Shown here one piece after another: positions 9,196 through 17,082 of a DNA stretch of 64,000 nt (positions are counted from its first letter, which is position 1; every line of letters begins with the position of its first letter). The stretch spans positions 310,001 through 374,000 of the forward strand of contig NZ_JAMOZL010000004.1 in the NCBI RefSeq assembly GCF_023667495.1, read 5' to 3'. A model generated the notes under the pieces. That model had not been told where the DNA came from, searched no databases, and was given only the letters and a program-made list of their open reading frames with translations. Source of the DNA: Dyadobacter sp. MSC1_007 (GTDB taxonomy: Bacteria > Bacteroidota > Bacteroidia > Cytophagales > Spirosomataceae). The position numbers were made by a program, and so were the translations under genes.

Positions 9196-9672
9196 CTATC
9201 TAAACCTCTTCGACTGCTGAACTTCGCGTTCGTCCTTGCGGATGAAGCGGTTAGCGAATACATTAGCCAACATAGCACCTACCAGCCCGAAAAAGCCGAT
9301 ATCGTATTTGCCTGGCAATTCAGGGTCAAACAATTTCGCTGTTTTGTAGAATGTAAAGTAAATGACCAATCCCATAATGACGGTCATTAAAATCGAGTTC
9401 ACAGCACAAAGCGCTGACTGCAATATCCTGTTGCGAAACTGGAAGATCGCATAAGCGGCCACACCCGCCACCAGAATCGCTAATATGATCAGGTAATATA
9501 CCGGCTGTTCGTTGGATTGTACTTCGTTGATCTGATGATGAAGGCGGATCGCCGTAAGGTTGGCCTGCTGGATTCCGTTCGCCGCGACCTTTGACCAGAT
9601 CGGAAATGCAAGGAAAAGCCCCATTCCGATGATGGTAATGGCCAGAAAAATAGTTTGAATACGTTGTAACAT
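9196..9672 (-). CDS. DUF4293-family membrane protein
   Basis: 158 residues with four hydrophobic segments (about 7-27, 58-78, 84-106, 120-140) and a charged C-terminal tail. The N-terminus MLQRIQTIFL is typical of the Bacteroidota DUF4293 family, whose function I do not know. The start is ATG. It lies downstream of rimO on the same strand but has its own candidate -7 box, so it may be expressed independently. Confidence 0.8.
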   Translation of the reverse strand: MLQRIQTIFLAITIIGMGLFLAFPIWSKVAANGIQQANLTAIRLHHQINEVQSNEQPVYYLIILAILVAGVAAYAIFQFRNRILQSALCAVNSILMTVIMGLVIYFTFYKTAKLFDPELPGKYDIGFFGLVGAMLANVFANRFIRKDEREVQQSKRFR

Positions 9673-9708
9673 GCGTTTTTAAATGTTGTACTTGGTCAAT
9701 TGAGTCCG

Positions 9709-9716
9709 CAAATTTA
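9709..9716 (-). promoter_or_regulatory. -7 box for the DUF4293 gene
   Basis: TAAATTTG on the minus strand, followed by C. It is 37 bp upstream of the DUF4293 start, in the gap after rimO. Confidence 0.55.
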
Positions 9717-9745
9717 ACAATGCTATCATTTGCGGGAAAAGCAAA

Positions 9746-11056
9746 TCACGAAATCACTTCGCCGTAAAGGTCAAACTCCTCCGCCGATGTGATTTTTACC
9801 TGGGCATAATCTCCGAGCCGAACATACTGGCTGGCTGGCACAAGCACCTCATTATCAACCTCCGGCGAGTCATACTCCGTGCGTCCAATGAAATGTCCGC
9901 CTTCCTTACGGTCAAAAAGTACCTTAAAAGTTTTGCCTATCTTTTGCTGGTTCGATTCGTACGAAACGCCTTGTTGCAGTTCCATAATGGTATCTGCACG
10001 CTCTTGCTTCACTTCGGCTGGGATATCGTCCGGCATGCTGAAAGAATGCGTATTGTCTTCGTGCGAGTACTGGAATGCGCCCAGACGGTCGAACCGCATT
10101 TTTTCTACAAACTCGTAAGTTTCATCGAACAATGCCTCTGTTTCACCTGGATGGCCGACGATCAACGTCGTACGCAAGGCGATATCGGGCACTTTATCAC
10201 GGATAGAGTGGATCAATGCCTCCGTTTTTTCGCGGGTAATGCCCCTGCGCATGAGCTTCAATATATCCGTCGAGCCCGATTGCAACGGCATATCCAGGTA
10301 TTTGCAGACATTGCTACGCTCGTTCATCACATCGAGAATGTCCATCGGAAACCCCGCCGGATAAGCGTATTGCAAACGGATCCATTCAATGCCTTCCACA
10401 TCGGAAAGTTGCCTCAGCAGGTCGGAAAGGTTTCTTTTTTTGTAAATATCCAGACCATAGTAAGTCAGATCCTGCGCAATGAGGATCAACTCCTTGGTGC
10501 CGCGTTTGGCAAGTGATTTTGCTTCTTTAACGAGCTCGTCAATCGGTCTTGAAATATGGCCTCCACGCATAAGTGGAATCGCGCAGAAACTGCACGGGCG
10601 GTCGCAGCCTTCTGCGATTTTGAGGTAGGCGTAATGTGTTGGCGTCGTGAGCAGGCGCTCGCCAACGAGCTCATGTTTGTAATCGGCTTTGAGCGTTTTG
10701 AGCAGTCTTGGAAGCTCATTGGTGCCAAACCATGCGTCGACAGTTGGTATTTCAACAGAAAGCTCGTCTTTGTACCGATGTGATAAACAGCCCGTTACAT
10801 ATACTTTGTCAACCATTCCAGCCGCCTTGGCGTCGGCATAACGTAGAATGGTGTTAATGGATTCCTCCTTCGCATTGTCAATGAACCCACAAGTGTTGAT
10901 TACCACAATCTGGGAATCGTCCTTTTTAGACTCGTGGTCTACTGCAAATCCATTGCCTTTAAGCTGGGTATACAACACTTCCGAGTCCACCAGGTTTTTG
11001 GAACAACCCAGCGTGACGATATTGACTTTATTCTTAACTATTCCTTTGGTTTTCAT
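9746..11056 (-). CDS. rimO: Ribosomal protein uS12 methylthiotransferase
   Basis: 436 residues, standard for RimO. An N-terminal MTTase domain carries cluster cysteines 18, 56 and 90. The radical-SAM motif is C151-x3-C155-x2-C158, followed by a C-terminal TRAM domain. The sequence LGCSKNLVDSE at the N-terminus separates RimO from MiaB-type tRNA enzymes. It adds a methylthio group to the conserved aspartate of S12. The start is ATG; a 27-nt repeat copy lies just upstream (11065-11091). Confidence 0.95.
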   Translation of the reverse strand: MKTKGIVKNKVNIVTLGCSKNLVDSEVLYTQLKGNGFAVDHESKKDDSQIVVINTCGFIDNAKEESINTILRYADAKAAGMVDKVYVTGCLSHRYKDELSVEIPTVDAWFGTNELPRLLKTLKADYKHELVGERLLTTPTHYAYLKIAEGCDRPCSFCAIPLMRGGHISRPIDELVKEAKSLAKRGTKELILIAQDLTYYGLDIYKKRNLSDLLRQLSDVEGIEWIRLQYAYPAGFPMDILDVMNERSNVCKYLDMPLQSGSTDILKLMRRGITREKTEALIHSIRDKVPDIALRTTLIVGHPGETEALFDETYEFVEKMRFDRLGAFQYSHEDNTHSFSMPDDIPAEVKQERADTIMELQQGVSYESNQQKIGKTFKVLFDRKEGGHFIGRTEYDSPEVDNEVLVPASQYVRLGDYAQVKITSAEEFDLYGEVIS

Positions 11057-11064
11057 TGTAATTA

Positions 11065-11091
11065 GCTGTCGGCTATCGGCTGTCAGCCATC
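11065..11091 (-). repeat. 27-nt repeat upstream of rimO (copy 1)
   Basis: Read on the minus strand, this 27-nt block matches the block at 59858-59884, upstream of hemB, at 23 of 27 positions. Both copies have the same orientation relative to the gene, lie 5-8 nt before the start codon and carry the small hairpin GGCT-N3-AGCC. Confidence 0.75.
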
Positions 11092-11187
11092 GGATTTAAA
11101 TTGTTTGGAGCGCCGTTCTGCGTCAAAGTGACTGATAATGAACGGCGAAATGGGGTGCAAAGTTCGGAAAAAATCAGACAGGAAGTA

Positions 11188-11856
11188 CTATCTGATAAAA
11201 GGAAATTGAGTCTTGTGGTGTTCCGTCGGGATCTTCTTGAAATACTCATGGATCACCCAAACGCCAGGCATTTTGCCGGAAAGAATGAAATGATTGCCAT
11301 TTGTCAGATAGTAAGTCATAAACGAGACCCTCATTTTTGCGTCATTACTGGTAACCAGCACACGCACGATGTCGCCTTCTTTGAGGCGTAACTTGAAATC
11401 GCCGAACGTAATTTCCAGCTCATGCTCCTCAGGAAACGTTTCGATTACAACACCATTTACATATTTCCAGTGATTGAAATCCAGAGACCATATGAATATG
11501 CCCACACCCGCAATGAAAGCACTTGTCAGCAATATTATCGCCCGCGCCAATAGCGGATAATGCACATCAGGGGCTATGGGAAGTGTTAAACCAGACCGGA
11601 TCAGGAACAACCCCAACACAACATTAAAACCGGCAAACAGGTTATCGAACTTAAAAAAATAAGCCGATTCTCTGATCCGGTAAATCCGTTTGACTTTAAG
11701 CGGCGAATTTGTGCCAATGGTATCTCTCGTAAACCGCAGCATCCCCCAGATAAGCCAGCCCATCGGCACAAAAATGAAGAGAAAGACGATCAGTGTTTCC
11801 ATGAAAAAGGTATCCTGGGACGAAGTGTCTTCCAAGATACCTTTTTCGGATTTCAT
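11188..11856 (-). CDS. Membrane protein of unknown function
   Basis: 222 residues that I do not recognise. Hydrophobic segments lie at about residues 20-42, 75-92 and 103-125. The last 90 residues are soluble and beta-rich, with an alternating pattern that could be a small PH-like domain; that is only a guess. ATG starts exist at 11856 and, 18 codons in, at about 11802; the second would put the first helix at the N-terminus. It lies 46 bp downstream of ftsY on the same strand. Confidence 0.6.
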   Translation of the reverse strand: MKSEKGILEDTSSQDTFFMETLIVFLFIFVPMGWLIWGMLRFTRDTIGTNSPLKVKRIYRIRESAYFFKFDNLFAGFNVVLGLFLIRSGLTLPIAPDVHYPLLARAIILLTSAFIAGVGIFIWSLDFNHWKYVNGVVIETFPEEHELEITFGDFKLRLKEGDIVRVLVTSNDAKMRVSFMTYYLTNGNHFILSGKMPGVWVIHEYFKKIPTEHHKTQFPFIR

Positions 11857-11902
11857 TTAAAGTAATAATAGAGCGGCGGTTACTTGTGCCGATCAGCGGA
11901 TA

Positions 11903-12865
11903 TTATCCTATCTTCTTGAAAAGCGAATCCACAAACTCAGCGCGGTCGAAAACCTGCAAATCGTCCATTTTTTCACCTACACCAATATATTTCACAGGTA
12001 TTTTGAATTCGTCAGAAATACCGATCACGACGCCGCCTTTCGCGGTACCGTCCAATTTGGTAATGGCTAATGCGGTGATTTCAGTCACTTTGGTGAATTC
12101 TCTTGCCTGGATCACGGCGTTCTGGCCGGTGCTGCCGTCGAGAACGAGCAGTACTTCATGCGGTGAATCCGGAATTATCTTTTGCATGACGCGCTTGATC
12201 TTCGAAAGTTCGTTCATTAGGTTGACTTTCGTATGCAGACGCCCCGCCGTGTCGATAATGATCACATCTGCGCCCGATTCAATGCCTTTTTTCAATGCGT
12301 CGTATGCCACTGCTGAGGGGTCGGTGTTCATACCGTGGTCGATCACTGGTACATCCACGCGTTTTCCCCAAAGTTTCAGCTGTTCCACGGCTGCGGCCCG
12401 GAATGTATCTGCCGCTCCGAGCACTACTTTATGGCCTTTCTGATGAAACTGATGCGCCAGCTTACCGATTGTCGTCGTTTTACCTACCCCATTCACGCCT
12501 ACCACCATGATCACATACGGCTTCGGCAAATGCTCGGTTTCAAAACTGTCCTGATTATCGACTGATTTGTTTTCGGTCAGTAGTGACGCGATTTCATCTC
12601 TCAGAATGCTGTCCAGCTCGGCAGTGGTAGCATATTTATCCCTCGCCACCCGCTCTTCGATGCGTTTGATAATCTTAACGGTCGTTTCGACACCCACATC
12701 CGAACTGACGAGAATATCTTCGAGCTCGTCGAGTACATCTTCATCGATCGTCGTTTTACCGACAATTGCCCGGGAGAGCTTGCCAAAGAAACTGTCTTTG
12801 GTTTTTTCGAGACCTTTATCTAATGTTTCTTTTTTCTCCTTTGAAAAAAAGCCAAATAAACCCAT
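11903..12865 (-). CDS. ftsY: Signal recognition particle receptor FtsY
   Basis: 320 residues from the ATG giving MGLFGFFSKEKKE, the typical FtsY start. A farther upstream ATG is unlikely because the -7 box at 12887-12894 would fall inside it. An N domain is followed by the SRP-type GTPase: G1 GVNGVGKTT (123-131), DTFRAAA, DTAGRLHTK and TKLDGTAKGG. The long acidic A domain of E. coli FtsY is absent, as usual outside Proteobacteria. The protein docks SRP-ribosome complexes at the membrane. A terminator separates it from the upstream rpmG-DUF4295 pair. Confidence 0.96.
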   Translation of the reverse strand: MGLFGFFSKEKKETLDKGLEKTKDSFFGKLSRAIVGKTTIDEDVLDELEDILVSSDVGVETTVKIIKRIEERVARDKYATTAELDSILRDEIASLLTENKSVDNQDSFETEHLPKPYVIMVVGVNGVGKTTTIGKLAHQFHQKGHKVVLGAADTFRAAAVEQLKLWGKRVDVPVIDHGMNTDPSAVAYDALKKGIESGADVIIIDTAGRLHTKVNLMNELSKIKRVMQKIIPDSPHEVLLVLDGSTGQNAVIQAREFTKVTEITALAITKLDGTAKGGVVIGISDEFKIPVKYIGVGEKMDDLQVFDRAEFVDSLFKKIG

Positions 12866-12886
12866 AGTACTGATACATTTATGGCC

Positions 12887-12894
12887 CAAAAATA
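12887..12894 (-). promoter_or_regulatory. -7 box for ftsY
   Basis: TATTTTTG on the minus strand, 22 bp upstream of the chosen ftsY ATG and directly after the terminator at 12899-12924. It supports separate transcription of ftsY and the shorter start. Confidence 0.55.
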
Positions 12895-12898
12895 AAAC

Positions 12899-12924
12899 AA
12901 AAAAGTCCCAATAAGGGACTTTTT
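12899..12924. terminator. Intrinsic terminator between DUF4295 and ftsY
   Basis: Arms AAAAAGTCCC and GGGACTTTTT around a 5-nt loop, with A/T runs on both sides. It ends the rpmG-DUF4295 transcript on the minus strand. Confidence 0.88.
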
Positions 12925-12933
12925 AAAAACAAT

Positions 12934-12975
12934 GTCAGTCTGAGCGCACGGGGTCGCCCGGCGGTCGAAGACTAG
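12934..12975. repeat. Hairpin-type element overlapping the DUF4295 stop codon
   Basis: A GTCAGTCTGAGCG block and a GTCGAAGACTAG block flank a GC-rich centre; AGTCT (12937-12941) pairs with AGACT (12969-12973). The two edge blocks resemble, from memory, a short dispersed repeat common in Bacteroidota intergenic regions. Only one copy was found here, so the repeat status is an inference. The minus-strand TAG stop of DUF4295 (12972-12974) is inside the element. Confidence 0.4.
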
Positions 12976-13124
12976 TTTTTCAATGCTCCCTGAACGCCGT
13001 CAAGGGGAACGATTTCTTCTTTGAAGGTATAAGCTCCTGTTTTAGGAGATTTTACGGCTTTAATCACTTTCGCGAATGCTTTACCGCCTTCTTTTTTCAG
13101 GGTAGCAACTACTTTCTTTGCCAT
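12972..13124 (-). CDS. DUF4295 small basic protein, probably ribosomal
   Basis: A 50-codon gene read directly from the minus strand. It starts MAKKVVATLKKEGGKAFAKV and ends GVQGALKN before TAG. It is lysine-rich and lies between rpmG (101 bp upstream) and ftsY, the usual place for DUF4295 in Bacteroidota. I recall that a protein of this kind was identified as an extra large-subunit protein (bL38) in a Flavobacterium ribosome structure; that identity is from memory and should be treated as likely, not certain. Its coding nature is clear from the motif, start, stop and context. Confidence 0.88.
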   Translation of the reverse strand: MAKKVVATLKKEGGKAFAKVIKAVKSPKTGAYTFKEEIVPLDGVQGALKN

Positions 13125-13225
13125 GTCTGTATATCTGTTAGAAGTTTATATTGTTAATGATAACTGTTGCGTGCTTACCCATTATTGTTCAGATCACGTG
13201 ACAGTTAACGGGTAACAAAACGAAC

Positions 13226-13408
13226 TTACTTAATTTCTTTGTGGACTGTATAGCGTCTCAGGAAAGAATTGAATTTTTTCAACTCCATACGGCCTGGCGT
13301 ATTCTTCCGATTTTTTGTAGTCACATAACGTGACATGCCTGGAACACCGCTTTCTTTCTGTTCTGTGCATTCCAGTATGACCTGTACTCTATTACCTTTC
13401 TTAGCCAT
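13226..13408 (-). CDS. rpmG: 50S ribosomal protein bL33
   Basis: 60 residues, normal for L33, beginning [16 protein letters not shown] and ending in a basic tail. It lacks the two Cys pairs of zinc-binding L33 forms; the single cysteine is in LECTEQ. It is followed by DUF4295. rpmB (L28), a frequent neighbour in this phylum, was not found upstream: 13409-13682 holds no ribosomal protein gene. Transcription likely begins from the promoter at 13438-13468. Confidence 0.96.
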   Translation of the reverse strand: MAKKGNRVQVILECTEQKESGVPGMSRYVTTKNRKNTPGRMELKKFNSFLRRYTVHKEIK

Positions 13409-13437
13409 TGCTTTACATCGTTTTACAAATAGGAGTG

Positions 13438-13468
13438 CAAAAGTAATGAGATTAAATATTAATCACAA
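13438..13468 (-). promoter_or_regulatory. Promoter for rpmG-DUF4295
   Basis: On the minus strand, a -33 TTG (13466-13468) is separated by 20 nt from the -7 box TACTTTTG (13438-13445), which is followed by C. It lies 30 bp upstream of the rpmG ATG. This is the most complete Bacteroidota-type promoter in the window. Confidence 0.7.
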
Positions 13469-13682
13469 CAATTACAGCCAAATAAAGAATAAATTTTACG
13501 CATTTTACCTATGTCATCAGTCCGGTAAGAACTTGTCCGACAAAGGCATAGAGGAGCATGTTTTTCAATTAAGGCCTAATTTATGACAATTACATGAAGG
13601 AAATCTAACGCAAACTTGCTTTCTTCGTGGTCGATTTGATATCGCAACCTTAATCTGGCGGAAATTCTTAAAAATTAAAACA

Positions 13683-14246
13683 ATGACACTCAAAAAAAGC
13701 GCTTCTTTGGCTTTTACGGCCCTGGCAGTCTCTTTCTTCATCGGCTGTTCTTCGAAGGAAGACCGTGAAAAATACGACCACTACTATGGTTCGGAAAGCA
13801 AAGCAAGGGAAGAAGCCTCATTGATAAAGCTTCAGAACGATAGAAAAGTACTGGCTGAAAAAGTAGCGGCTGAAAAAGCAGCAACTCCGGCAGCAGCACC
13901 AGCGGCCGAAGCGTCTAAGACCGGCGATAGCACCGCGGCGGCAGGCGAAGCGACTACTCCGGCAACGGCTGCCGCAGCAACACCTCCTAAGCGCAAGCCT
14001 GTACCTGCGGATGTTTCTGCATTACTTAATAAGCATGCATGTTTTGCTTGTCACCAGGCATATGATAAGGTAATCGGACCGGCGTATTCGGAAGTTGCCA
14101 AGAAAAAATATACCGCCGACCAGATCGTTGAGCTGGTCCACAATCCAAAACCGGAACACTGGCCTGGTTACCCTCCAATGGCGCCGCTTGCCCACGTTCC
14201 AAAGGCAGATATCGTGGTTATTGCCAACTGGATCAACTCATTGTAA
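13683..14246 (+). CDS. c-type cytochrome lipoprotein
   Basis: 187 residues. A signal peptide with a lipobox ends at FFIGC (Cys22), so the protein is probably anchored to a membrane by lipid. A charged segment and an Ala/Pro/Thr-rich linker (about 65-108) lead to one class I cytochrome c domain. Its haem site is CFACH (120-124), with Met166 as the probable sixth ligand. It likely carries electrons at the periplasmic face; the partner is unknown. It is monocistronic, with a terminator at 14274-14310. Confidence 0.88.
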   Translation: MTLKKSASLAFTALAVSFFIGCSSKEDREKYDHYYGSESKAREEASLIKLQNDRKVLAEKVAAEKAATPAAAPAAEASKTGDSTAAAGEATTPATAAAATPPKRKPVPADVSALLNKHACFACHQAYDKVIGPAYSEVAKKKYTADQIVELVHNPKPEHWPGYPPMAPLAHVPKADIVVIANWINSL

Positions 14247-14273
14247 TCTTACTGAAATCCGGTAAATACCAGA

Positions 14274-14310
14274 AAATACGGGTCGTTCATGCTATGGACG
14301 GCCCGTATTT
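14274..14310. terminator. Long hairpin terminator after the cytochrome gene
   Basis: 17-bp arms beginning AAATACGGG and ending CCCGTATTT, closed by a 3-nt loop, with two G-U pairs inside. It ends right before the gatB -7 box. Confidence 0.8.
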
Positions 14311-14311
14311 G

Positions 14312-14319
14312 TATCTTTG
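14312..14319 (+). promoter_or_regulatory. -7 box for gatB
   Basis: TATCTTTG followed by C, 21 bp upstream of the gatB ATG and immediately after the preceding terminator. No clear -33 TTG was seen. Confidence 0.55.
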
Positions 14320-14340
14320 CGTAAGCATTAGAATTCAAAT

Positions 14341-15831
14341 ATGACTCAAAACGCAGTTCATCCCTCTGACGTTACCGACGAACTTTTAGCCGCTTATGAA
14401 ACCGTAATCGGCCTGGAAGTACATTGCCAACTTTTGACGGAATCCAAGTTGTTTGCCCGTGATTACAACCAGTTTGGCACGGAACCCAATACCAATATAG
14501 GCCCGCTTACGATCGCTTTGCCGGGCACATTGCCTAAGATCAATAAAAAGGCCGTGGAATATGCGATCCGCCTCGGCATTGCCTGCGGTTGCTCCATCAG
14601 CCGGAGAACCATATTTGACCGCAAAAATTATTTTTATCCCGATCTTCCGAAAGGTTACCAGATTTCCCAGGACAAAAAACCGATCTGTATAAATGGCGGG
14701 GTAACTATTTCTCTGAAACACGACGGCAGACCGGTTGAGAAAGTAATTCGCTTTCATCATATCCATTTGGAAGAAGATGCTGGCAAATCGGTACACGACG
14801 GCAGTCACACCGAAACTATGCTCGACTATAACCGGGCCGGTACGCCGTTGGTTGAAATGGTATCAGAGCCGGATCTGCGCTCGGCGGAGGAAACAGGTGC
14901 TTTTGTAACCGAAATCCGCCGCCTCGTCCGTTACCTGGGCATCAGCGACGGCAATATGGAGGAAGGCTCATTGCGTTGCGACGTGAACGTGTCGATCCGT
15001 AAAAAGGGTGCAGAACAATATGGTACGAAGGTAGAGATCAAGAATATGAACTCGATCCGGAATATGATGCGGGCTATCGCATTTGAAGAAAAAAGGCAGG
15101 TCTCTATGCTTGAAAACGGCGAATTGATCCAGCAGGAAACGCGGATGTTCGACGTCGAAAGCGGGCAGACCTACGGAATGCGGGTAAAGGAAACGATGAA
15201 CGACTACCGCTACTTCCCCGACCCAGATTTGAGTCCGATCGTTGTGTCGGAAGAATGGCTGGCCAGTATCAAAGATTCAATGCCTGCATTGCCGCATGAA
15301 CTGCGTGAAAAATTTGTAAGCCAATATGGAATCCCGGCTTACGACGCGGCCGTGTTAACCGATACAAGGGAACTTGCCGGGTATTTTGAAGCTGTTTGTG
15401 CCAAAACAAATGCATATAAGGCTGTATCGAACTGGCTGATGGGGCCAGTCAAATCATATTTGAACGACCGCGAAGGCGACATTGCCCATTTCCCGATCAG
15501 CGCACAAAGTCTGGCGGACTTGATAGCGCTAAGCGAATCCGGTGTCGTGAGCAATTCGGTGGCAACCCAGAAAATTTTCCCGGTGCTGCTTGCGGAGCCT
15601 CAACGTGCTCCTTCCGAGATTGCTTCGGCAAATAACTGGCTGCAAAACAGCAATACAAACGAGCTCGAATCGTTGGTAGATGAGGTAATCAGTGCCATGC
15701 CGGATAAGGTAGATGCTTACAAAAAAGGCAAAAAGGGGCTTATGGGGCTATTTGTTGGAGAAGTAATGAAGAAATCCAACGGTACCGCCGACCCTAAGCT
15801 CGTCAACCAGCTACTCGCGCAAAAGCTCTAA
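14341..15831 (+). CDS. gatB: Asp-tRNA(Asn)/Glu-tRNA(Gln) amidotransferase subunit B
   Basis: 496 residues, normal length. The kinase-like cradle domain begins at the GatB signature VIGLEVHCQLLTESKLF (about 23-39) and includes DLPKGYQISQ and DYNRAGTPLVEM. A helical YqeY-like tail (about 350-496) binds tRNA. GatB activates mischarged Glu-tRNA(Gln) or Asp-tRNA(Asn) and works with GatA and GatC, which are not in this window. The tlpA-like gene follows after 26 bp and may share the transcript. Confidence 0.97.
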   Translation: MTQNAVHPSDVTDELLAAYETVIGLEVHCQLLTESKLFARDYNQFGTEPNTNIGPLTIALPGTLPKINKKAVEYAIRLGIACGCSISRRTIFDRKNYFYPDLPKGYQISQDKKPICINGGVTISLKHDGRPVEKVIRFHHIHLEEDAGKSVHDGSHTETMLDYNRAGTPLVEMVSEPDLRSAEETGAFVTEIRRLVRYLGISDGNMEEGSLRCDVNVSIRKKGAEQYGTKVEIKNMNSIRNMMRAIAFEEKRQVSMLENGELIQQETRMFDVESGQTYGMRVKETMNDYRYFPDPDLSPIVVSEEWLASIKDSMPALPHELREKFVSQYGIPAYDAAVLTDTRELAGYFEAVCAKTNAYKAVSNWLMGPVKSYLNDREGDIAHFPISAQSLADLIALSESGVVSNSVATQKIFPVLLAEPQRAPSEIASANNWLQNSNTNELESLVDEVISAMPDKVDAYKKGKKGLMGLFVGEVMKKSNGTADPKLVNQLLAQKL

Positions 15832-15857
15832 GTTAGCATTAAATAGAACAGAAGATC

Positions 15858-17009
15858 ATGAAGGAATTTGTCAAACGGAGTGCATTGGTTTTCAGCGTGG
15901 CATTGATCGGTTTTCAGGCCGTTGCCCAGCTGGCCCCAAAAGAATTCACCGTCGCCGGAAAAGTCGCAAATGGCTCGAAAGGCGAGAAAATTATGCTGGC
16001 ACAATCCACGGCAGCCGGATCTTCTATTAAACTCGACTCTGCGCAACTGGCAGCTGATGGAACTTTCACATTGAAAGGTATTGAGAAAGACCGTGGCAGC
16101 TTTTTTACAATCAATGTCGCCGACAGGCAAAAATTTGTGTTACTCGTTGAAGGTGGTGAAGCATTCAAAGTAATGGCAGACGGCACTAGCCGGGATGAAA
16201 AAGGAAACGGAGGAAAGGTATCGGTAACAGGTTCCAAAAACATGGAATATTACGCAAAGATCGACCAGCTGATGCAGGGATTCGCCGCGAAAGTAACCTC
16301 CTGGAATGAAGAATATGCCAAAGCCGAAGAAAAAAAGGATACTAAAAGAATTCAGGAAATACAGCAGGAATACACCAAAGCGGAAGCAGAACGCATTGCA
16401 ACACTCCGCAAACTAATGCCCGAAATGGGAACGTCGCTAATTGCGCTGTTTACCGCAAACAATTTCCTGAGCCCCGAAAACGATCTCGATGTTCTGAAAA
16501 AGCTGGCTGACGACTACGAAAAAGTCGAACCAACTCCCACCCTTGCGAAAGGCTTTATCGGATCGGTTAAAAGATTCGCCGGCGTTGCCGTAGGACAGCA
16601 GGCACCGGATTTTACATTAACCAGCCCCGAAGGCAAACCGGTGGCATTGTCATCGCTACGCGGCAAATATGTCCTGATCGACTTCTGGGCATCCTGGTGC
16701 GGTCCTTGCCGGATGGAAAATCCGAATGTAGTCCGCATGTACGATAAATTCAAGAGCAAAGGATTCGATATCTATGGCGTATCGCTGGATGATAACGAAA
16801 AGGCCTGGAAAACAGCTATCGAAAGAGATAAGCTTGGCTGGCTGCATGGCTCCGAACTCAAAAAATGGAAGTCGGAAGTTGCCCAGACTTATGGCGTAAA
16901 TGCCATTCCCGCCACATTCCTTTTGGACAAGGAAGGCAAAATCATCGCTAAAAACCTCCGGGGTGCAGCACTCGAAAATAAGCTGACCGAGCTTCTCGGA
17001 GCGCAATAA
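15858..17009 (+). CDS. TlpA-like thiol-disulfide oxidoreductase with DUF4369-type N-domain
   Basis: 383 residues. The signal peptide ends at about residue 24 (AVAQ). A beta-rich N-terminal domain (about 28-130) resembles DUF4369, followed by a charged helical linker (about 135-230). The C-terminal AhpC/TSA-type thioredoxin domain has the active site WCGPC (280-284). Such proteins reduce or isomerise disulfides outside the cytoplasm, often for cytochrome c maturation. A cytochrome c gene lies 1.6 kb upstream, but a functional link is only a guess. Confidence 0.88.
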   Translation: MKEFVKRSALVFSVALIGFQAVAQLAPKEFTVAGKVANGSKGEKIMLAQSTAAGSSIKLDSAQLAADGTFTLKGIEKDRGSFFTINVADRQKFVLLVEGGEAFKVMADGTSRDEKGNGGKVSVTGSKNMEYYAKIDQLMQGFAAKVTSWNEEYAKAEEKKDTKRIQEIQQEYTKAEAERIATLRKLMPEMGTSLIALFTANNFLSPENDLDVLKKLADDYEKVEPTPTLAKGFIGSVKRFAGVAVGQQAPDFTLTSPEGKPVALSSLRGKYVLIDFWASWCGPCRMENPNVVRMYDKFKSKGFDIYGVSLDDNEKAWKTAIERDKLGWLHGSELKKWKSEVAQTYGVNAIPATFLLDKEGKIIAKNLRGAALENKLTELLGAQ

Positions 17010-17036
17010 GAATACACTTTTTGGTTTATAAATAAT

Positions 17037-17068
17037 AAAATCCGCGGATATGGTACTGCGGATTTTTT
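17037..17068. terminator. Intrinsic terminator between convergent genes
   Basis: Arms AAAATCCGC (17037-17045) and GCGGATTTT (17058-17066) with a 12-nt loop and a T-run on the plus strand. Confidence 0.88.
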
Positions 17069-17082
17069 GTTATGCATGAATC

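Noticed and set aside
9893..10516. 207-codon open frame on the plus strand
   Set aside because: Antisense to rimO over its radical-SAM and TRAM regions; no similarity to any family I know.
12934..12975. Possible tRNA or small RNA because of the GGTCGAAGAC-like block
   Set aside because: No cloverleaf can be drawn; the edges pair only weakly and match a hairpin-repeat pattern instead.
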